A DNA stretch of 64,000 bases. Source: Flavobacterium sp. NG2. GTDB lineage: Bacteria; Bacteroidota; Bacteroidia; Flavobacteriales; Flavobacteriaceae. The position numbers were made by a program, and so were the translations under genes. The DNA is taken from contig NZ_CP139420.1 of NCBI RefSeq assembly GCF_034119845.1, positions 1,714,001 through 1,778,000 on the forward strand. Reading direction: 5' to 3'. Of this stretch, positions 16,956-25,279 are shown in pieces (within the stretch, counting starts at the first letter, position 1; each line of letters opens with the position of its first letter). The notes under the pieces were generated by a model. The model saw nothing but the letters and a program-made list of their open reading frames with translations, had not been told where the DNA came from and made no database searches.

Positions 16956-18317
16956 ATGTTTGATAATTTAAGCGATAAACTAGACAAAGCCTTTCATATA
17001 TTAAAGGGGCACGGAAAAATTACAGAAGTAAACGTTGCCGAGACCTTAAAAGAAGTGCGTCGTGCGTTACTTGATGCCGATGTTAACTTTAAAATTGCTA
17101 AAGATTTTACTACTAGAGTAAAAGAAAAAGCGATTGGTCAGAACGTTTTAACTACACTACAACCAGGTCAGTTATTGGTGAAATTAGTAAAAGATGAGTT
17201 GACAGAATTGATGGGTGGAGATGTTGCTGGGGTTAATCTTTCAGGTAATCCTTCAGTAATATTGATGTCAGGTTTACAAGGTTCTGGAAAAACTACTTTC
17301 TCTGGGAAATTGGCCAATTTTTTACAAACAAAAAAGAATAAAAAACCACTTTTAGTGGCTTGTGATATTTATCGTCCAGCGGCAATCCAACAGTTGTACG
17401 TTGTGGGAGATTCTATTGGTGTTGAAGTATATTCGGAACCAGAGAATAAAAACCCAGTCGAAATTGCACAAAACGCTATCAAACATGCTAAAGCAAATGG
17501 CTTTAATGTGGTAATTGTCGATACGGCAGGTCGTTTGGCAGTTGATAAAGAGATGATGGACGAAATTGCACGTGTACACAAAGCAATTGAGCCTCAGGAA
17601 ACTTTATTTGTGGTCGATTCGATGACAGGTCAAGATGCGGTGAATACAGCTAAAGCTTTCAATGATATCTTAAACTTCGACGGTGTTATCTTAACCAAAT
17701 TAGATGGTGATACTCGTGGTGGAGCAGCGTTATCAATCAAAACGGTGGTTAACAAACCCATTAAGTTTGTAGGTACAGGTGAGAAAATGGATGCTATTGA
17801 TGTATTCTACCCTGTACGTATGGCAGAACGTATCCTTGGAATGGGAGACGTTGTTTCGTTAGTTGAAAGAGCACAAGAGCAATTTGACGAAGAAGAAGCT
17901 AGAAAACTTCAAAAGAAAATCGCTAAAAACGAATTTGGTTTTGACGATTTCTTGACTCAAATTCAGCAAGTAAAGAAAATGGGTAATATGAAAGACTTGG
18001 TAGGAATGATACCAGGTGCTTCAAAAGCCATGAAAGATGTAGAAATAGAAGATGATGCTTTCAAACATATCGAAGCGATTATTTATTCGATGACTCCAAT
18101 AGAAAGAAAAAAACCATCTGTTATTGATGTCAAAAGAAAAGCGAGAATTGCAAAAGGGTCTGGGACAAAAATTGAACAAGTAAATCAATTAATGAAACAG
18201 TTTGACCAAATGAGCAAAATGATGAAGATGATGCAAGGCCCAGGCGGAAAAAACCTAATGAAAATGATGGGGGGAATGAAAGGCGGTATGCCAGGTGGAA
18301 TGCCGGGGATGAGATAA
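16956..18317 (+). CDS. ffh: Signal recognition particle GTPase Ffh
   Basis: Binds signal sequences and 4.5S RNA and delivers ribosomes to FtsY at the membrane. The 453-residue product from the ATG at 16956 (MFDNLSDKLDKAFHILKGHG) has the N domain (1-85), the G domain with SGLQGSGKTTFSGKLA (G1), DIYRPAA (G2), VDTAGRL (G3) and TKLDGDTRGGAA (G4), and a Met-rich M domain ending in repeats of GGMPGGM. An upstream GTG-type extension to 16878 is open but lies in and above the promoter. Monocistronic; a spacer with inverted heptamer repeats follows. Confidence 0.95.
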   Translation: MFDNLSDKLDKAFHILKGHGKITEVNVAETLKEVRRALLDADVNFKIAKDFTTRVKEKAIGQNVLTTLQPGQLLVKLVKDELTELMGGDVAGVNLSGNPSVILMSGLQGSGKTTFSGKLANFLQTKKNKKPLLVACDIYRPAAIQQLYVVGDSIGVEVYSEPENKNPVEIAQNAIKHAKANGFNVVIVDTAGRLAVDKEMMDEIARVHKAIEPQETLFVVDSMTGQDAVNTAKAFNDILNFDGVILTKLDGDTRGGAALSIKTVVNKPIKFVGTGEKMDAIDVFYPVRMAERILGMGDVVSLVERAQEQFDEEEARKLQKKIAKNEFGFDDFLTQIQQVKKMGNMKDLVGMIPGASKAMKDVEIEDDAFKHIEAIIYSMTPIERKKPSVIDVKRKARIAKGSGTKIEQVNQLMKQFDQMSKMMKMMQGPGGKNLMKMMGGMKGGMPGGMPGMR

Positions 18318-18321
18318 AGAG

Positions 18322-18451
18322 CTTGTTTCAAGTTTCAGGTTTCAAGTATAAAGTAGATTGAAGCTAAAGGTTGAAAAATAATATAACAGATTGTTTTGGT
18401 TGAAAGGTTTGTTTCTTATGTGGAACTTGAAACCTGAAACTTGAAACTTTT
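18322..18451. repeat. GTTTCAAG/CTTGAAAC heptamer blocks in inverted orientation
   Basis: Tandem units of GTTTCAAG/GTTTCAGG at 18325-18346 face the complementary units TTGAAACC/TGAAACTTG at 18425-18450, so the ffh-folD spacer can form a long hairpin. The same units recur at 51210-51275, 53213-53272 and 60120-60166. Confidence 0.65.
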
Positions 18452-18466
18452 AAAACAAAAAAAAGA

Positions 18467-19354
18467 ATGCAAATATTAGACGGAAAGAAAACATCAGACG
18501 ATATTAAAAGCGAAATTGCTGCTGAAGTACTAGCAATAAAGTCCAGTGGTGGAAAAGTACCTCACTTGGCTGCTGTAATAGTAGGGAATAACGGAGCGAG
18601 TTTAACTTATGTAGGGAGTAAAGTAAGATCTTGCCAACAAATTGGTTTTGAATCTACCTTGGTAAGTATGCCTGATACTATTACTGAAGAAGAGTTGTTG
18701 GCTAAAATTAAAGAATTGAATGAGGATGATAACCTAGACGGATTCATTGTTCAATTGCCTTTGCCAAAACATATTGATGAGGAGAAAATTCTTTTGGCAA
18801 TCAATCCTGAGAAAGACGTAGATGGTTTTCATCCTACTAATTTTGGACGTATGGCACTAGAAATGGAAACATTCTTGCCAGCTACACCATTTGGAATCAT
18901 GGAATTGCTTGAACGTTACAAAGTAGAAACTTCTGGAAAACACACTGTTGTTATTGGTCGTAGTCATATCGTAGGTCGTCCTATGAGTATTTTAATGAGT
19001 CGTAAAGGGTATCCTGGAGATTCTACAGTTACTTTGACACATAGTCGAACTAAAAATCTAGAAGAATACACTAAAAATGCCGATATTATTATCACAGCTT
19101 TAGGTGTTCCAGAATTTTTAAAAGCCGATATGGTAAAAGAGGGAGTGGTAATTATTGATGTTGGAATTACACGTGTAGAGGATTCATCAAACCCAAAAGG
19201 ATATGTTATCAAAGGAGATGTAGAGTTTGATGGCGTAAGTAAAAAAGCTTCTTTTATTACACCAGTACCAGGAGGAGTTGGGCCAATGACCATAGCGATG
19301 TTGTTGAAAAACACACTTTTGGCTCGTAAGATAAGAGCAAGAAACAATCAATAA
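18467..19354 (+). CDS. folD: Bifunctional methylene-THF dehydrogenase/cyclohydrolase
   Basis: Interconverts 5,10-methylene- and 10-formyl-tetrahydrofolate with NADP, supplying formyl groups for purines. The 295-residue product shows [20 protein letters not shown] (catalytic Lys in the YVxxK pattern), [42 protein letters not shown] (Rossmann loop) and a terminal [17 protein letters not shown]. Length is normal. It begins [13 protein letters not shown] and is followed closely by a strong terminator, so it is the last gene of its unit. Confidence 0.94.
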   Translation: MQILDGKKTSDDIKSEIAAEVLAIKSSGGKVPHLAAVIVGNNGASLTYVGSKVRSCQQIGFESTLVSMPDTITEEELLAKIKELNEDDNLDGFIVQLPLPKHIDEEKILLAINPEKDVDGFHPTNFGRMALEMETFLPATPFGIMELLERYKVETSGKHTVVIGRSHIVGRPMSILMSRKGYPGDSTVTLTHSRTKNLEEYTKNADIIITALGVPEFLKADMVKEGVVIIDVGITRVEDSSNPKGYVIKGDVEFDGVSKKASFITPVPGGVGPMTIAMLLKNTLLARKIRARNNQ

Positions 19355-19368
19355 GAAATAAGAATTCT

Positions 19369-19396
19369 AAACCTACTCTTCGAGTAGGTTTTTTTT
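19369..19396 (+). terminator. Terminator of folD
   Basis: Stem AACCTACTC with GAGTAGGTT and a 3-base loop, then T8. Confidence 0.9.
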
Positions 19397-19516
19397 ATGA
19401 CTCTAAAAAAATAATGTAAGATTTAAAAGATAAATTAATGTGGTTTTTGCCCTTTTTATTAAATAAAAAAATATCTTTAACAACAATTAATGTAATCTTA
19501 AATAAACAAGTATACT

Positions 19517-19912
19517 ATGAGTTTTTATCCTACACTGCAGAACACAAAAATCAATTCAGAACCTTTTGTTTTTGCAAATAATAAAACAGTTTCATATCCA
19601 GTAGCGCCTTTAGTTTCGGCTAAATTTTACGAAGTGAACAATGTTCAAACACTTAAAGTACGTGTGACTTTATATATCGATTCCAATGTAACCACAAATC
19701 CAAAATTAGAAACTCCTACTGAAGTTGGTGAGGATTTAGAACTGTATTTTGACTACGATTATACCGAAGAAATACCAGTAAGCTGTAATGTTTGGTACGT
19801 TGAATTCGACTATACTTCAGCTACCATTGCAAATATTAATAATGTTGTTTCCTTTTTAAAAGATATTGATCCTGAAGTTTCAAGAGGGACAACCACAAAA
19901 GTTTTAAACTAA
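19517..19912 (+). CDS. Hypothetical protein, 131 residues
   Basis: A soluble, strand-rich protein beginning MSFYPTLQNTKINSEPFVFA, with no signal peptide, no Lys-rich start and only one Cys. Alternating hydrophobics (LKVRVTLYIDSN, EDLELYFDYDYTEE) suggest a beta-sandwich. I do not recognise a family. It is bounded by terminators on both sides and immediately precedes the TPR histidine kinase. It resembles, in size and style only, the later small proteins at 22.8 kb. Function unknown. Confidence 0.65.
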   Translation: MSFYPTLQNTKINSEPFVFANNKTVSYPVAPLVSAKFYEVNNVQTLKVRVTLYIDSNVTTNPKLETPTEVGEDLELYFDYDYTEEIPVSCNVWYVEFDYTSATIANINNVVSFLKDIDPEVSRGTTTKVLN

Positions 19913-19930
19913 CAATATTTATTTTATTCT

Positions 19931-19968
19931 AAAAATCGTTTAATTAATAATTGGTTAAACGATTTTTT
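19931..19968 (+). terminator. Terminator before the TPR kinase
   Basis: Perfect 13-bp stem AAAAATCGTTTAA (19931-19943) with TTAAACGATTTTT (19955-19967). The TTG at 19951 that opens the frame of the next gene lies inside the hairpin and so is not the start. Confidence 0.85.
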
Positions 19969-19989
19969 ATATCCAACAATTTTTTTAGA

Positions 19990-21726
19990 ATGACATTTAA
20001 AAGGAAATCATTTTTAATCTTATTTTTTGTCTCTTCGATGGCAATCCTATCCCAGGGAATTGCTAAAGTTGATCCTTTTGAGGTTACTTTAAGGAAAAAG
20101 AGTAAAGAATATAAAAATGAAGTCAACTTCGTAAAGGCTTTTTTATTTTATAATCAAAAGAAATGGGATTCTACATTGATTTATTCAATGAAACAATTAA
20201 GTGCCAATAAAAATCGTGAATTGGCTAATTACTGTCGTTTTTTTAGAGGTAAAAGTTTTTTGAATCTTGATTTGTTTAAACAAGCAAAGAGAGAACTCCA
20301 TTTAGTTTCAAAGGATTTTGAATTTTATTTGTTAGCAAATAATCATTTAGGAAAGGTGTTAATTGAGTCTAGAGAATTCAAAGAAGCCTTGTCTATTTTT
20401 AAAGAAATAGAAAGTTTGGGGGATAATGTGCCTTCTTATATTGATAAGTGTTTGTTATATAGTGATATTGGGACTTGTTATTTGTTTTTAAATGATTTTG
20501 ATAATTCTGAAAAATATTTTCTTACTGCAATAAAACTAGCCGAAAAGGGGAATGATGATAAAGTATTAATGAGTCTTTATCAAAACATTGCCAATGTGTA
20601 TTATGAACAATACAAAGACAATAAAGCCATACCTTATTTTGAAAAAGCGTACCAATTATCAAAAAGAGTGGATGATTTTAGTTGTAAAGAATTTTCGGCT
20701 AAGAACATGGCAGTAGTCGAACAAAATCGGAATAATTTTGAGAAGGCACTAGAATATAGGAAGGAATATGACCAATGGAAAGATTCTTTAAATAATCAAA
20801 ATAAAATTTGGGAAACGGCTCAAATCGAGAAAAAATTTGCCATCAAACAAAAACAAAAGGAAGTTAATTTACTCGCAACCGAAAATAAACTAAGAGAAGC
20901 GGAACGAAATAGTTTGTTGTTTTCTTCGGGATTATTATTAGTGATATTAGGTGCTGGATTTTATTTTTACCGTCAAAAAGTAAAAAGTAATAAAATCATA
21001 TTAGAACAAAAAATGATACTAGATGATTTGAATGCAACTAAAGACAAACTTTTCTCAATTGTTAGTCATGACTTGCGTTCTTCGGTAAATGCTTTAAAAA
21101 CAAGTAATTCAAAACTTCAGACGAGTTTGTCTTCTAAAAATTATGAGGCTTTGGATGTTCAATTGAATACGAATAACGCCATTGCTAATGGGGCTTATAA
21201 CTTGTTAGATAATTTGTTGAATTGGGCTTTGTTACAAACACAGCAATCTTTTTTTTATCAAGAGTCGGCACATTTACAATCTATTGTAAAACAGGTTGTT
21301 TTTAATTATGAGCCTTTGATGCTTAATAAAGGAATTAGTTTTCAATCGAATGTAGCTGCTCCTATTTTTGTTTTTGTAGATACTGATTCGTTTAAAATTA
21401 TACTTCGCAATTTATTAGACAATGCGATTAAGTTTTGTTCTGAAAATGGAAATATATCTGTTTATACAAGACCGTCTGATGATCATTTTTGTTATTTGGT
21501 AGTGGAAGATTCAGGTTTAGGAATGACCGAAACCAAGAGACAGGAATTACTTGCGCCAACGGTTTTATTATCCAAAAAAGGAAAAGAAGAGGGTGTAGGG
21601 ACGGGCCTTGGTATGCAATTGTGCAAAAGTCTGATTGATAAAAATGGAGGGACATTTGCAATAGAAACTAAACTAAACCAAGGTACTAAAATGATAATTG
21701 GACTGCCTCTAGCCATTAAGCTGTAA
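19990..21726 (+). CDS. TPR-domain sensor histidine kinase
   Basis: The 578-residue product from the ATG at 19990 (MTFKRKSFLILFFVSSMAIL) has a signal peptide, then four to five TPR repeats (about 45-275; for example YSDIGTCYLFLNDFDNSEKY and YEQYKDNKAIPYFEKAYQL). One membrane helix follows near 308-326, then a short coiled coil, a HisKA domain with FSIVSHDLRSS (His360), and a HATPase domain with LLDNAIKFCSENG and GTGLGMQLCK. It is a periplasmic-sensing kinase of a type common in Bacteroidota. The LytTR regulator directly downstream, about 100 bases away, is its likely partner, although that gene has its own promoter. Confidence 0.85.
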   Translation: MTFKRKSFLILFFVSSMAILSQGIAKVDPFEVTLRKKSKEYKNEVNFVKAFLFYNQKKWDSTLIYSMKQLSANKNRELANYCRFFRGKSFLNLDLFKQAKRELHLVSKDFEFYLLANNHLGKVLIESREFKEALSIFKEIESLGDNVPSYIDKCLLYSDIGTCYLFLNDFDNSEKYFLTAIKLAEKGNDDKVLMSLYQNIANVYYEQYKDNKAIPYFEKAYQLSKRVDDFSCKEFSAKNMAVVEQNRNNFEKALEYRKEYDQWKDSLNNQNKIWETAQIEKKFAIKQKQKEVNLLATENKLREAERNSLLFSSGLLLVILGAGFYFYRQKVKSNKIILEQKMILDDLNATKDKLFSIVSHDLRSSVNALKTSNSKLQTSLSSKNYEALDVQLNTNNAIANGAYNLLDNLLNWALLQTQQSFFYQESAHLQSIVKQVVFNYEPLMLNKGISFQSNVAAPIFVFVDTDSFKIILRNLLDNAIKFCSENGNISVYTRPSDDHFCYLVVEDSGLGMTETKRQELLAPTVLLSKKGKEEGVGTGLGMQLCKSLIDKNGGTFAIETKLNQGTKMIIGLPLAIKL

Positions 21727-21754
21727 TCTTGGTTATTATCCTGATTTTTCAGAC

Positions 21755-21784
21755 TTGTTATTATTAATAGAATACTTATATTTG
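21755..21784 (+). promoter_or_regulatory. Promoter of the LytTR regulator
   Basis: TTG (21755-21757), 19-base spacer and TATATTTG (21777-21784). The ATG is 41 bases downstream. Confidence 0.65.
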
Positions 21785-21825
21785 TAAGAACTTACAATGT
21801 AATACTCCTAAAAAAGAGCCTATTT

Positions 21826-22572
21826 ATGGATAATATCAATGTTTTGATTATAGAAGATACTATTGCAGAAAGTGATGCTTTGGTAGCCGTTCTTAGTATG
21901 TATAATTATAATGTAGTTGGAGTGGCTCGTACTTTTGCGGAAGCGTTACAGTTATTTTATAGTAAGCCAGTAGATGTGCTAGTGATTGATGTTTTTTTAG
22001 ATGGAAATCCAGAGGGAATTACCTTTGCCGAGACCATAAATGCAGTTCCAGATGCTGCTAAACCTTTTGTGTTTTTGACAAGTTCAAGAGATAGACAAAT
22101 TTTTGAACGTGCTAAGTTAACTCAACCTTATAGTTTCTTGATGAAGCCTTTTAATGAACTAGAAATTCTATATGCTTTGGAAATGGCTGTGGAAAAGTTT
22201 TATAAGCAGCCCAATGTATTTTTGAGCGAAGATCAAGATACTGTTATAAGTCAGGACTATTTATTTATTAAGAAAAACAAGGCTTTAAAGAAGGTTTTGC
22301 TTTCGGATATTATATATGTAGAAGTTGAAGATCGCTATTGTAAGATTGTAACAGAGCATGAGAAGTTTTTGATTTTGTTGTCGTTAACCAAATTAATGGA
22401 ACTCTTAAACCCAAAAGTGTTTTGCAGAACACACCGCAATTTTTTAATTAATATTGATAAAATTATCGAAATTATACCTCAAGATAATTTGGTTTGGCTC
22501 AAGAATAACCATAATGTGATTTTAAGTGATAAGTACAAAGATTTTGCAAATCAATTTCGAATCTTAAAATAA
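21826..22572 (+). CDS. LytTR-family response regulator
   Basis: The 248-residue product carries a receiver domain (1-120) with the acidic pair IIEDT, the phospho-acceptor Asp55 in VLVIDVFLDG, TSS in place of the conserved Thr/Ser region and the Lys of FLMKPF. A LytTR DNA-binding domain occupies about 148-245 (DYLFIKKNKALKKVLLSDII, YVEVEDRYCKIVT, FCRTHRNFLINIDKI). LytTR proteins bind direct repeats upstream of target genes. It pairs with the TPR kinase encoded just before it. A terminator follows. Confidence 0.9.
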   Translation: MDNINVLIIEDTIAESDALVAVLSMYNYNVVGVARTFAEALQLFYSKPVDVLVIDVFLDGNPEGITFAETINAVPDAAKPFVFLTSSRDRQIFERAKLTQPYSFLMKPFNELEILYALEMAVEKFYKQPNVFLSEDQDTVISQDYLFIKKNKALKKVLLSDIIYVEVEDRYCKIVTEHEKFLILLSLTKLMELLNPKVFCRTHRNFLINIDKIIEIIPQDNLVWLKNNHNVILSDKYKDFANQFRILK

Positions 22573-22592
22573 ATTTTGAACACTTAGTTGTT

Positions 22593-22625
22593 AATCCTTC
22601 ATCTTTTGATGAGGGATTTTTTTTG
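22593..22625 (+). terminator. Terminator of the LytTR gene
   Basis: Stem AATCCTTCATC (22593-22603) with GATGAGGGATT (22608-22618), T4 loop, T-run after. Confidence 0.9.
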
Positions 22626-22802
22626 CTTACTAATTAATGGAATCTTATAACAAGGATTTGTGGCTTCATGTCATATTTGCCAATCGGAAGAAATAGGCTC
22701 GCTAATTTAGTCACAGAAATTTAAAAGTGGAGTTCAGAAACCACTATAAAAACGAGGACCTATCCGAAAATCCTAAAGAGTAGGAAATTAAAATTATTTA
22801 TT

Positions 22803-23087
22803 ATGTTAAATCAAGCCCCAGTTCAAGAACCAACATTAGTAGGAGGATGGTCTCCGTTTCAGCCGTTAACAGCTCAAGATAAAGAGGTGTTTAGTGAAGC
22901 CTTAAATGGATTTGTTGGAGTTAGTTATACTCCAAATTCAGTTTCAACTCAAATTGTAGCAGGAACAAATTACCGTTATAAATGTACTGCTTCGATGCCT
23001 CCTTCAGAAGTAATTTGGGAAGCAGTGGTAGAGATATTTGCACCGTTAAATGGAAAACCATATATCACTGGAATAGTAAGAATCTAA
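22803..23087 (+). CDS. Cystatin/stefin-like small protein
   Basis: A 94-residue protein with no signal peptide. The three cystatin contact regions are in place: an N-terminal LVGGWSPF with Gly14-Gly15, a central STQIVAGTNYRYK with the Q-x-V-x-G motif at 50-54, and a late hairpin APLNGKPYITGI where cystatins have PW or LP. A WEAVVEIF strand precedes the last loop. Cystatins inhibit papain-like cysteine proteases; activity here is inferred, not shown. It stands between terminators, next to a LytTR regulator and a tail-collar protein. Eukaryote-like in flavour, so gene transfer is possible. Confidence 0.6.
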   Translation: MLNQAPVQEPTLVGGWSPFQPLTAQDKEVFSEALNGFVGVSYTPNSVSTQIVAGTNYRYKCTASMPPSEVIWEAVVEIFAPLNGKPYITGIVRI

Positions 23088-23101
23088 ATTTTATATTGTA
23101 A

Positions 23102-23138
23102 GGAATAGGGTCTTTTATTTTGACTCTATTCCTTTTCT
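23102..23138 (+). terminator. Terminator of the cystatin-like gene
   Basis: Stem GGAATAGGGTC (23102-23112) with GACTCTATTCC (23122-23132), followed by T-rich sequence. Confidence 0.85.
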
Positions 23139-23342
23139 TTTTTATCTCATTTATGTGTGTGCTTAACAATTTATTGTTTGTATTTTAAGAATTAAAGAAC
23201 CTAATTTTCATTAGTGTTTCTCATATTTACAATTGAAATCTACTTGTTTAAACAGAAAATTATTACTGAAAGTTTTACGATTATAATAGACAAACATAGA
23301 TTTTTTAGCACTAATTAAAATACTCATTATAATAAATTAAAT

Positions 23343-23897
23343 ATGGACGAATTAATTGGAACGATAAAGTTTTTTGCAGGTACTTTTGTGCCTAAAGGGT
23401 TTATGGAATGTAATGGTGCTTTATTATCAATAGCTTCTAATACCACTTTGTATTCAATACTAGGAACTACTTATGGAGGAGATGGAAGGCAAACATTTGC
23501 TTTACCAGACCTTAGAAGTAGAGTCGCAATAGGAATGGGACAAGGGCAAGGTTTATCAGACTATAATCTTGGGCAAAAAGAAGGTGATGAGTTTAATATT
23601 TTAACTTTAAATAATCTGCCAAATCATACGCATACAGCTACTTTGAATGTGAACTCGGCAAATGCTACTATGACAACCCCTATAGCTTCATCAAGTATTG
23701 CTGCTCCAGGAATTACAAGTGGAAGAGAATTTACACCTGGCTTAGGATTTAATTCGTCTAGTCCTAGTGTTGCGATGAATCCTGCTTCCATACAACTGGC
23801 TGCCGTTGGTGGTTCAACACCTGTGAATAATATACAACCTAGTTTAGCCTTGAAATACATAATTTGTGTAGATGGGTTATATCCAAGTAGGCAATAG
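23343..23897 (+). CDS. Phage tail collar-domain protein (microcystin-dependent protein type)
   Basis: A 184-residue protein with the collar domain at its N-terminus: GTIKFFAGTFVPKGFMECNG, LYSILGTTYGGDGRQTFALP and DLRSRVAIGMGQG, then a Ser/Thr/Ala-rich middle and a C-terminal NIQPSLALKYIICVDGLYPS. This is the MdpB-like family, present in tail fibres and also as stand-alone proteins in many Bacteroidota. No other phage gene is nearby, so a prophage is unlikely; a role in a secreted fibre or injection particle cannot be excluded. It has no signal peptide. Bounded by terminators. Confidence 0.85.
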   Translation: MDELIGTIKFFAGTFVPKGFMECNGALLSIASNTTLYSILGTTYGGDGRQTFALPDLRSRVAIGMGQGQGLSDYNLGQKEGDEFNILTLNNLPNHTHTATLNVNSANATMTTPIASSSIAAPGITSGREFTPGLGFNSSSPSVAMNPASIQLAAVGGSTPVNNIQPSLALKYIICVDGLYPSRQ

Positions 23898-23910
23898 AAA
23901 TTTTTTAAAA

Positions 23911-23941
23911 GGTAAAGACTATAAATCTTTACCTTTTTTTG
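23911..23941 (+). terminator. Terminator of the collar-domain gene
   Basis: Stem GGTAAAGA (23911-23918) with TCTTTACC (23926-23933), then T7. Confidence 0.88.
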
Positions 23942-24122
23942 TTAAAATTCTATTTTGTCTAATTAAGTTTCGTGTAAACTGGTAAGTTTCTGATTGATAT
24001 GTGATTAGGTCATTAGTTACTTAAAATATATTTTTATGTAAATATATTCTTGCTTTTTATATTGAAATATTGTTTATTTGTAATAAATAACGCATGTTTT
24101 TATAAACCTAAATTTTTTTAAG

Positions 24123-24959
24123 ATGAAAAAAAAATACCTATTAAATTTTATTGCAATTGCTATGTCACAATTATTTTGGGCACAAACTACTGAAACATTT
24201 GAAACCGAAACGGCTGGAGGTACAAGTTTTACAGATAACGGTCAAGTCTTTAATATTACCACACAAGCTGGTGGTACTTTTGATATATATTACAATATAT
24301 TACCTTATGGTTGGAATGGTACGGCTGTTGATAATTATTTTATTGATAATACAGGTAGTGGAACATTTAATGTTCCGGTTAGTTTCACTATATCTAGTGC
24401 AGGTTCAACACCTTTTAATATAAAGCAATTTTGGGTGTATTTGTCACAAAGTAACTTAACTGGGTTAGGTCAAGGAGGTAGTTTGACAGTTGTTGGTAAA
24501 TTAGGTTCTAACACCAAGTTTACAGCTACTAAGAGCATAGGCTTTAATGTTAATTCACTCATCAATAATGGATATACTTTAATTGATTTTACAACCTTTG
24601 GAGGAACTGATAATTCAAATGTGAATATAGATCAATTAGTAATTAGTACTACAGGTTCATTTGCTTATTGTGCATTAGATGCAATGACATGGAAGTTCGC
24701 TACTAATTTGTCAAATAAAGATTTTGTTAAAAAGTCGGATTTTGTCATTTCTCCAAATCCAGCTAAAGATTTGTTGATGATTAACTCAGATAAAGCAGCA
24801 GAATTTCAAATTTGTAATCCATTAGGACAAGTTGTTAAAACGTTTAATGTTGATTCTGGTGCTAATAGTATCGATGTTTCAGAGATGATTGATGGTATAT
24901 ATTTTATTAAGTCAAAAAACAATATTTCAGAAGTTCAAAAAATTATTATCAAACATTAA
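24123..24959 (+). CDS. T9SS type A sorting-domain secreted protein
   Basis: The 278-residue product has a signal peptide (MKKKYLLNFIAIAMSQLFWA, cleavage after FWA or AQ), a Gly/Thr/Asn-rich beta domain (25-195) and a C-terminal type A T9SS domain: FVISPNPAKDLLMINSD, FQICNPLGQVVKTF, and a final DGIYFIKSKN segment ending IIIKH. It should be exported across the outer membrane and processed by the PorU machinery. The passenger domain has no enzymatic motif that I recognise. A terminator follows. Confidence 0.85.
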   Translation: MKKKYLLNFIAIAMSQLFWAQTTETFETETAGGTSFTDNGQVFNITTQAGGTFDIYYNILPYGWNGTAVDNYFIDNTGSGTFNVPVSFTISSAGSTPFNIKQFWVYLSQSNLTGLGQGGSLTVVGKLGSNTKFTATKSIGFNVNSLINNGYTLIDFTTFGGTDNSNVNIDQLVISTTGSFAYCALDAMTWKFATNLSNKDFVKKSDFVISPNPAKDLLMINSDKAAEFQICNPLGQVVKTFNVDSGANSIDVSEMIDGIYFIKSKNNISEVQKIIIKH

Positions 24960-24982
24960 TTAGTATAAGTTTATAAAGATTG

Positions 24983-25008
24983 AGGCTGCCTTTGGGCAGC
25001 CTTTTTTG
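24983..25008 (+). terminator. Terminator of the T9SS gene
   Basis: Stem GGCTGCC with GGCAGCC closed by TTTG, then T6. Confidence 0.9.
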
Positions 25009-25138
25009 TTTTTGTTTATTCCAAGTTATGAGAAATCATTGATTTTGCCATCTTGTTACATCAATAATCCCTTTTATACCTAATTTTTTATAGACCCTTT
25101 TCTTTTGAGGTAGTTTTAAAGTGTAAAAACGCTTTATT

Positions 25139-25279
25139 ATGGAAATCAATATCCTTAATTTCTATCTGAATACAACTGTTTTTTCAGGGATGAGTCCTTA
25201 TAGATTTATAGGGGCTTTAGCTACTTTGGTCTTAGTTTGTACTTTTTTTATTCTGTCTATCCAGTTCCTTTTGCTTTAA
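25139..25279 (+). CDS. Candidate small membrane protein, 46 residues
   Basis: An ATG-started frame encodes MEINILNFYLNTTVFSGMSP followed by a single long hydrophobic segment (about 22-46, FIGALATLVLVCTFFILSIQ) that runs to the end. Its stop overlaps the 3' end of the convergent hybrid kinase by four bases. It has no visible promoter. It could be a small membrane protein or a chance frame; the clean amphipathic start and continuous membrane segment favour a real gene. Confidence 0.4.
   Translation: MEINILNFYLNTTVFSGMSPYRFIGALATLVLVCTFFILSIQFLLL

Noticed and set aside
23343..23897. Prophage signalled by the tail-collar gene
   Set aside because: No capsid, terminase, portal, integrase or lysis gene is nearby; the collar domain also occurs in stand-alone proteins.
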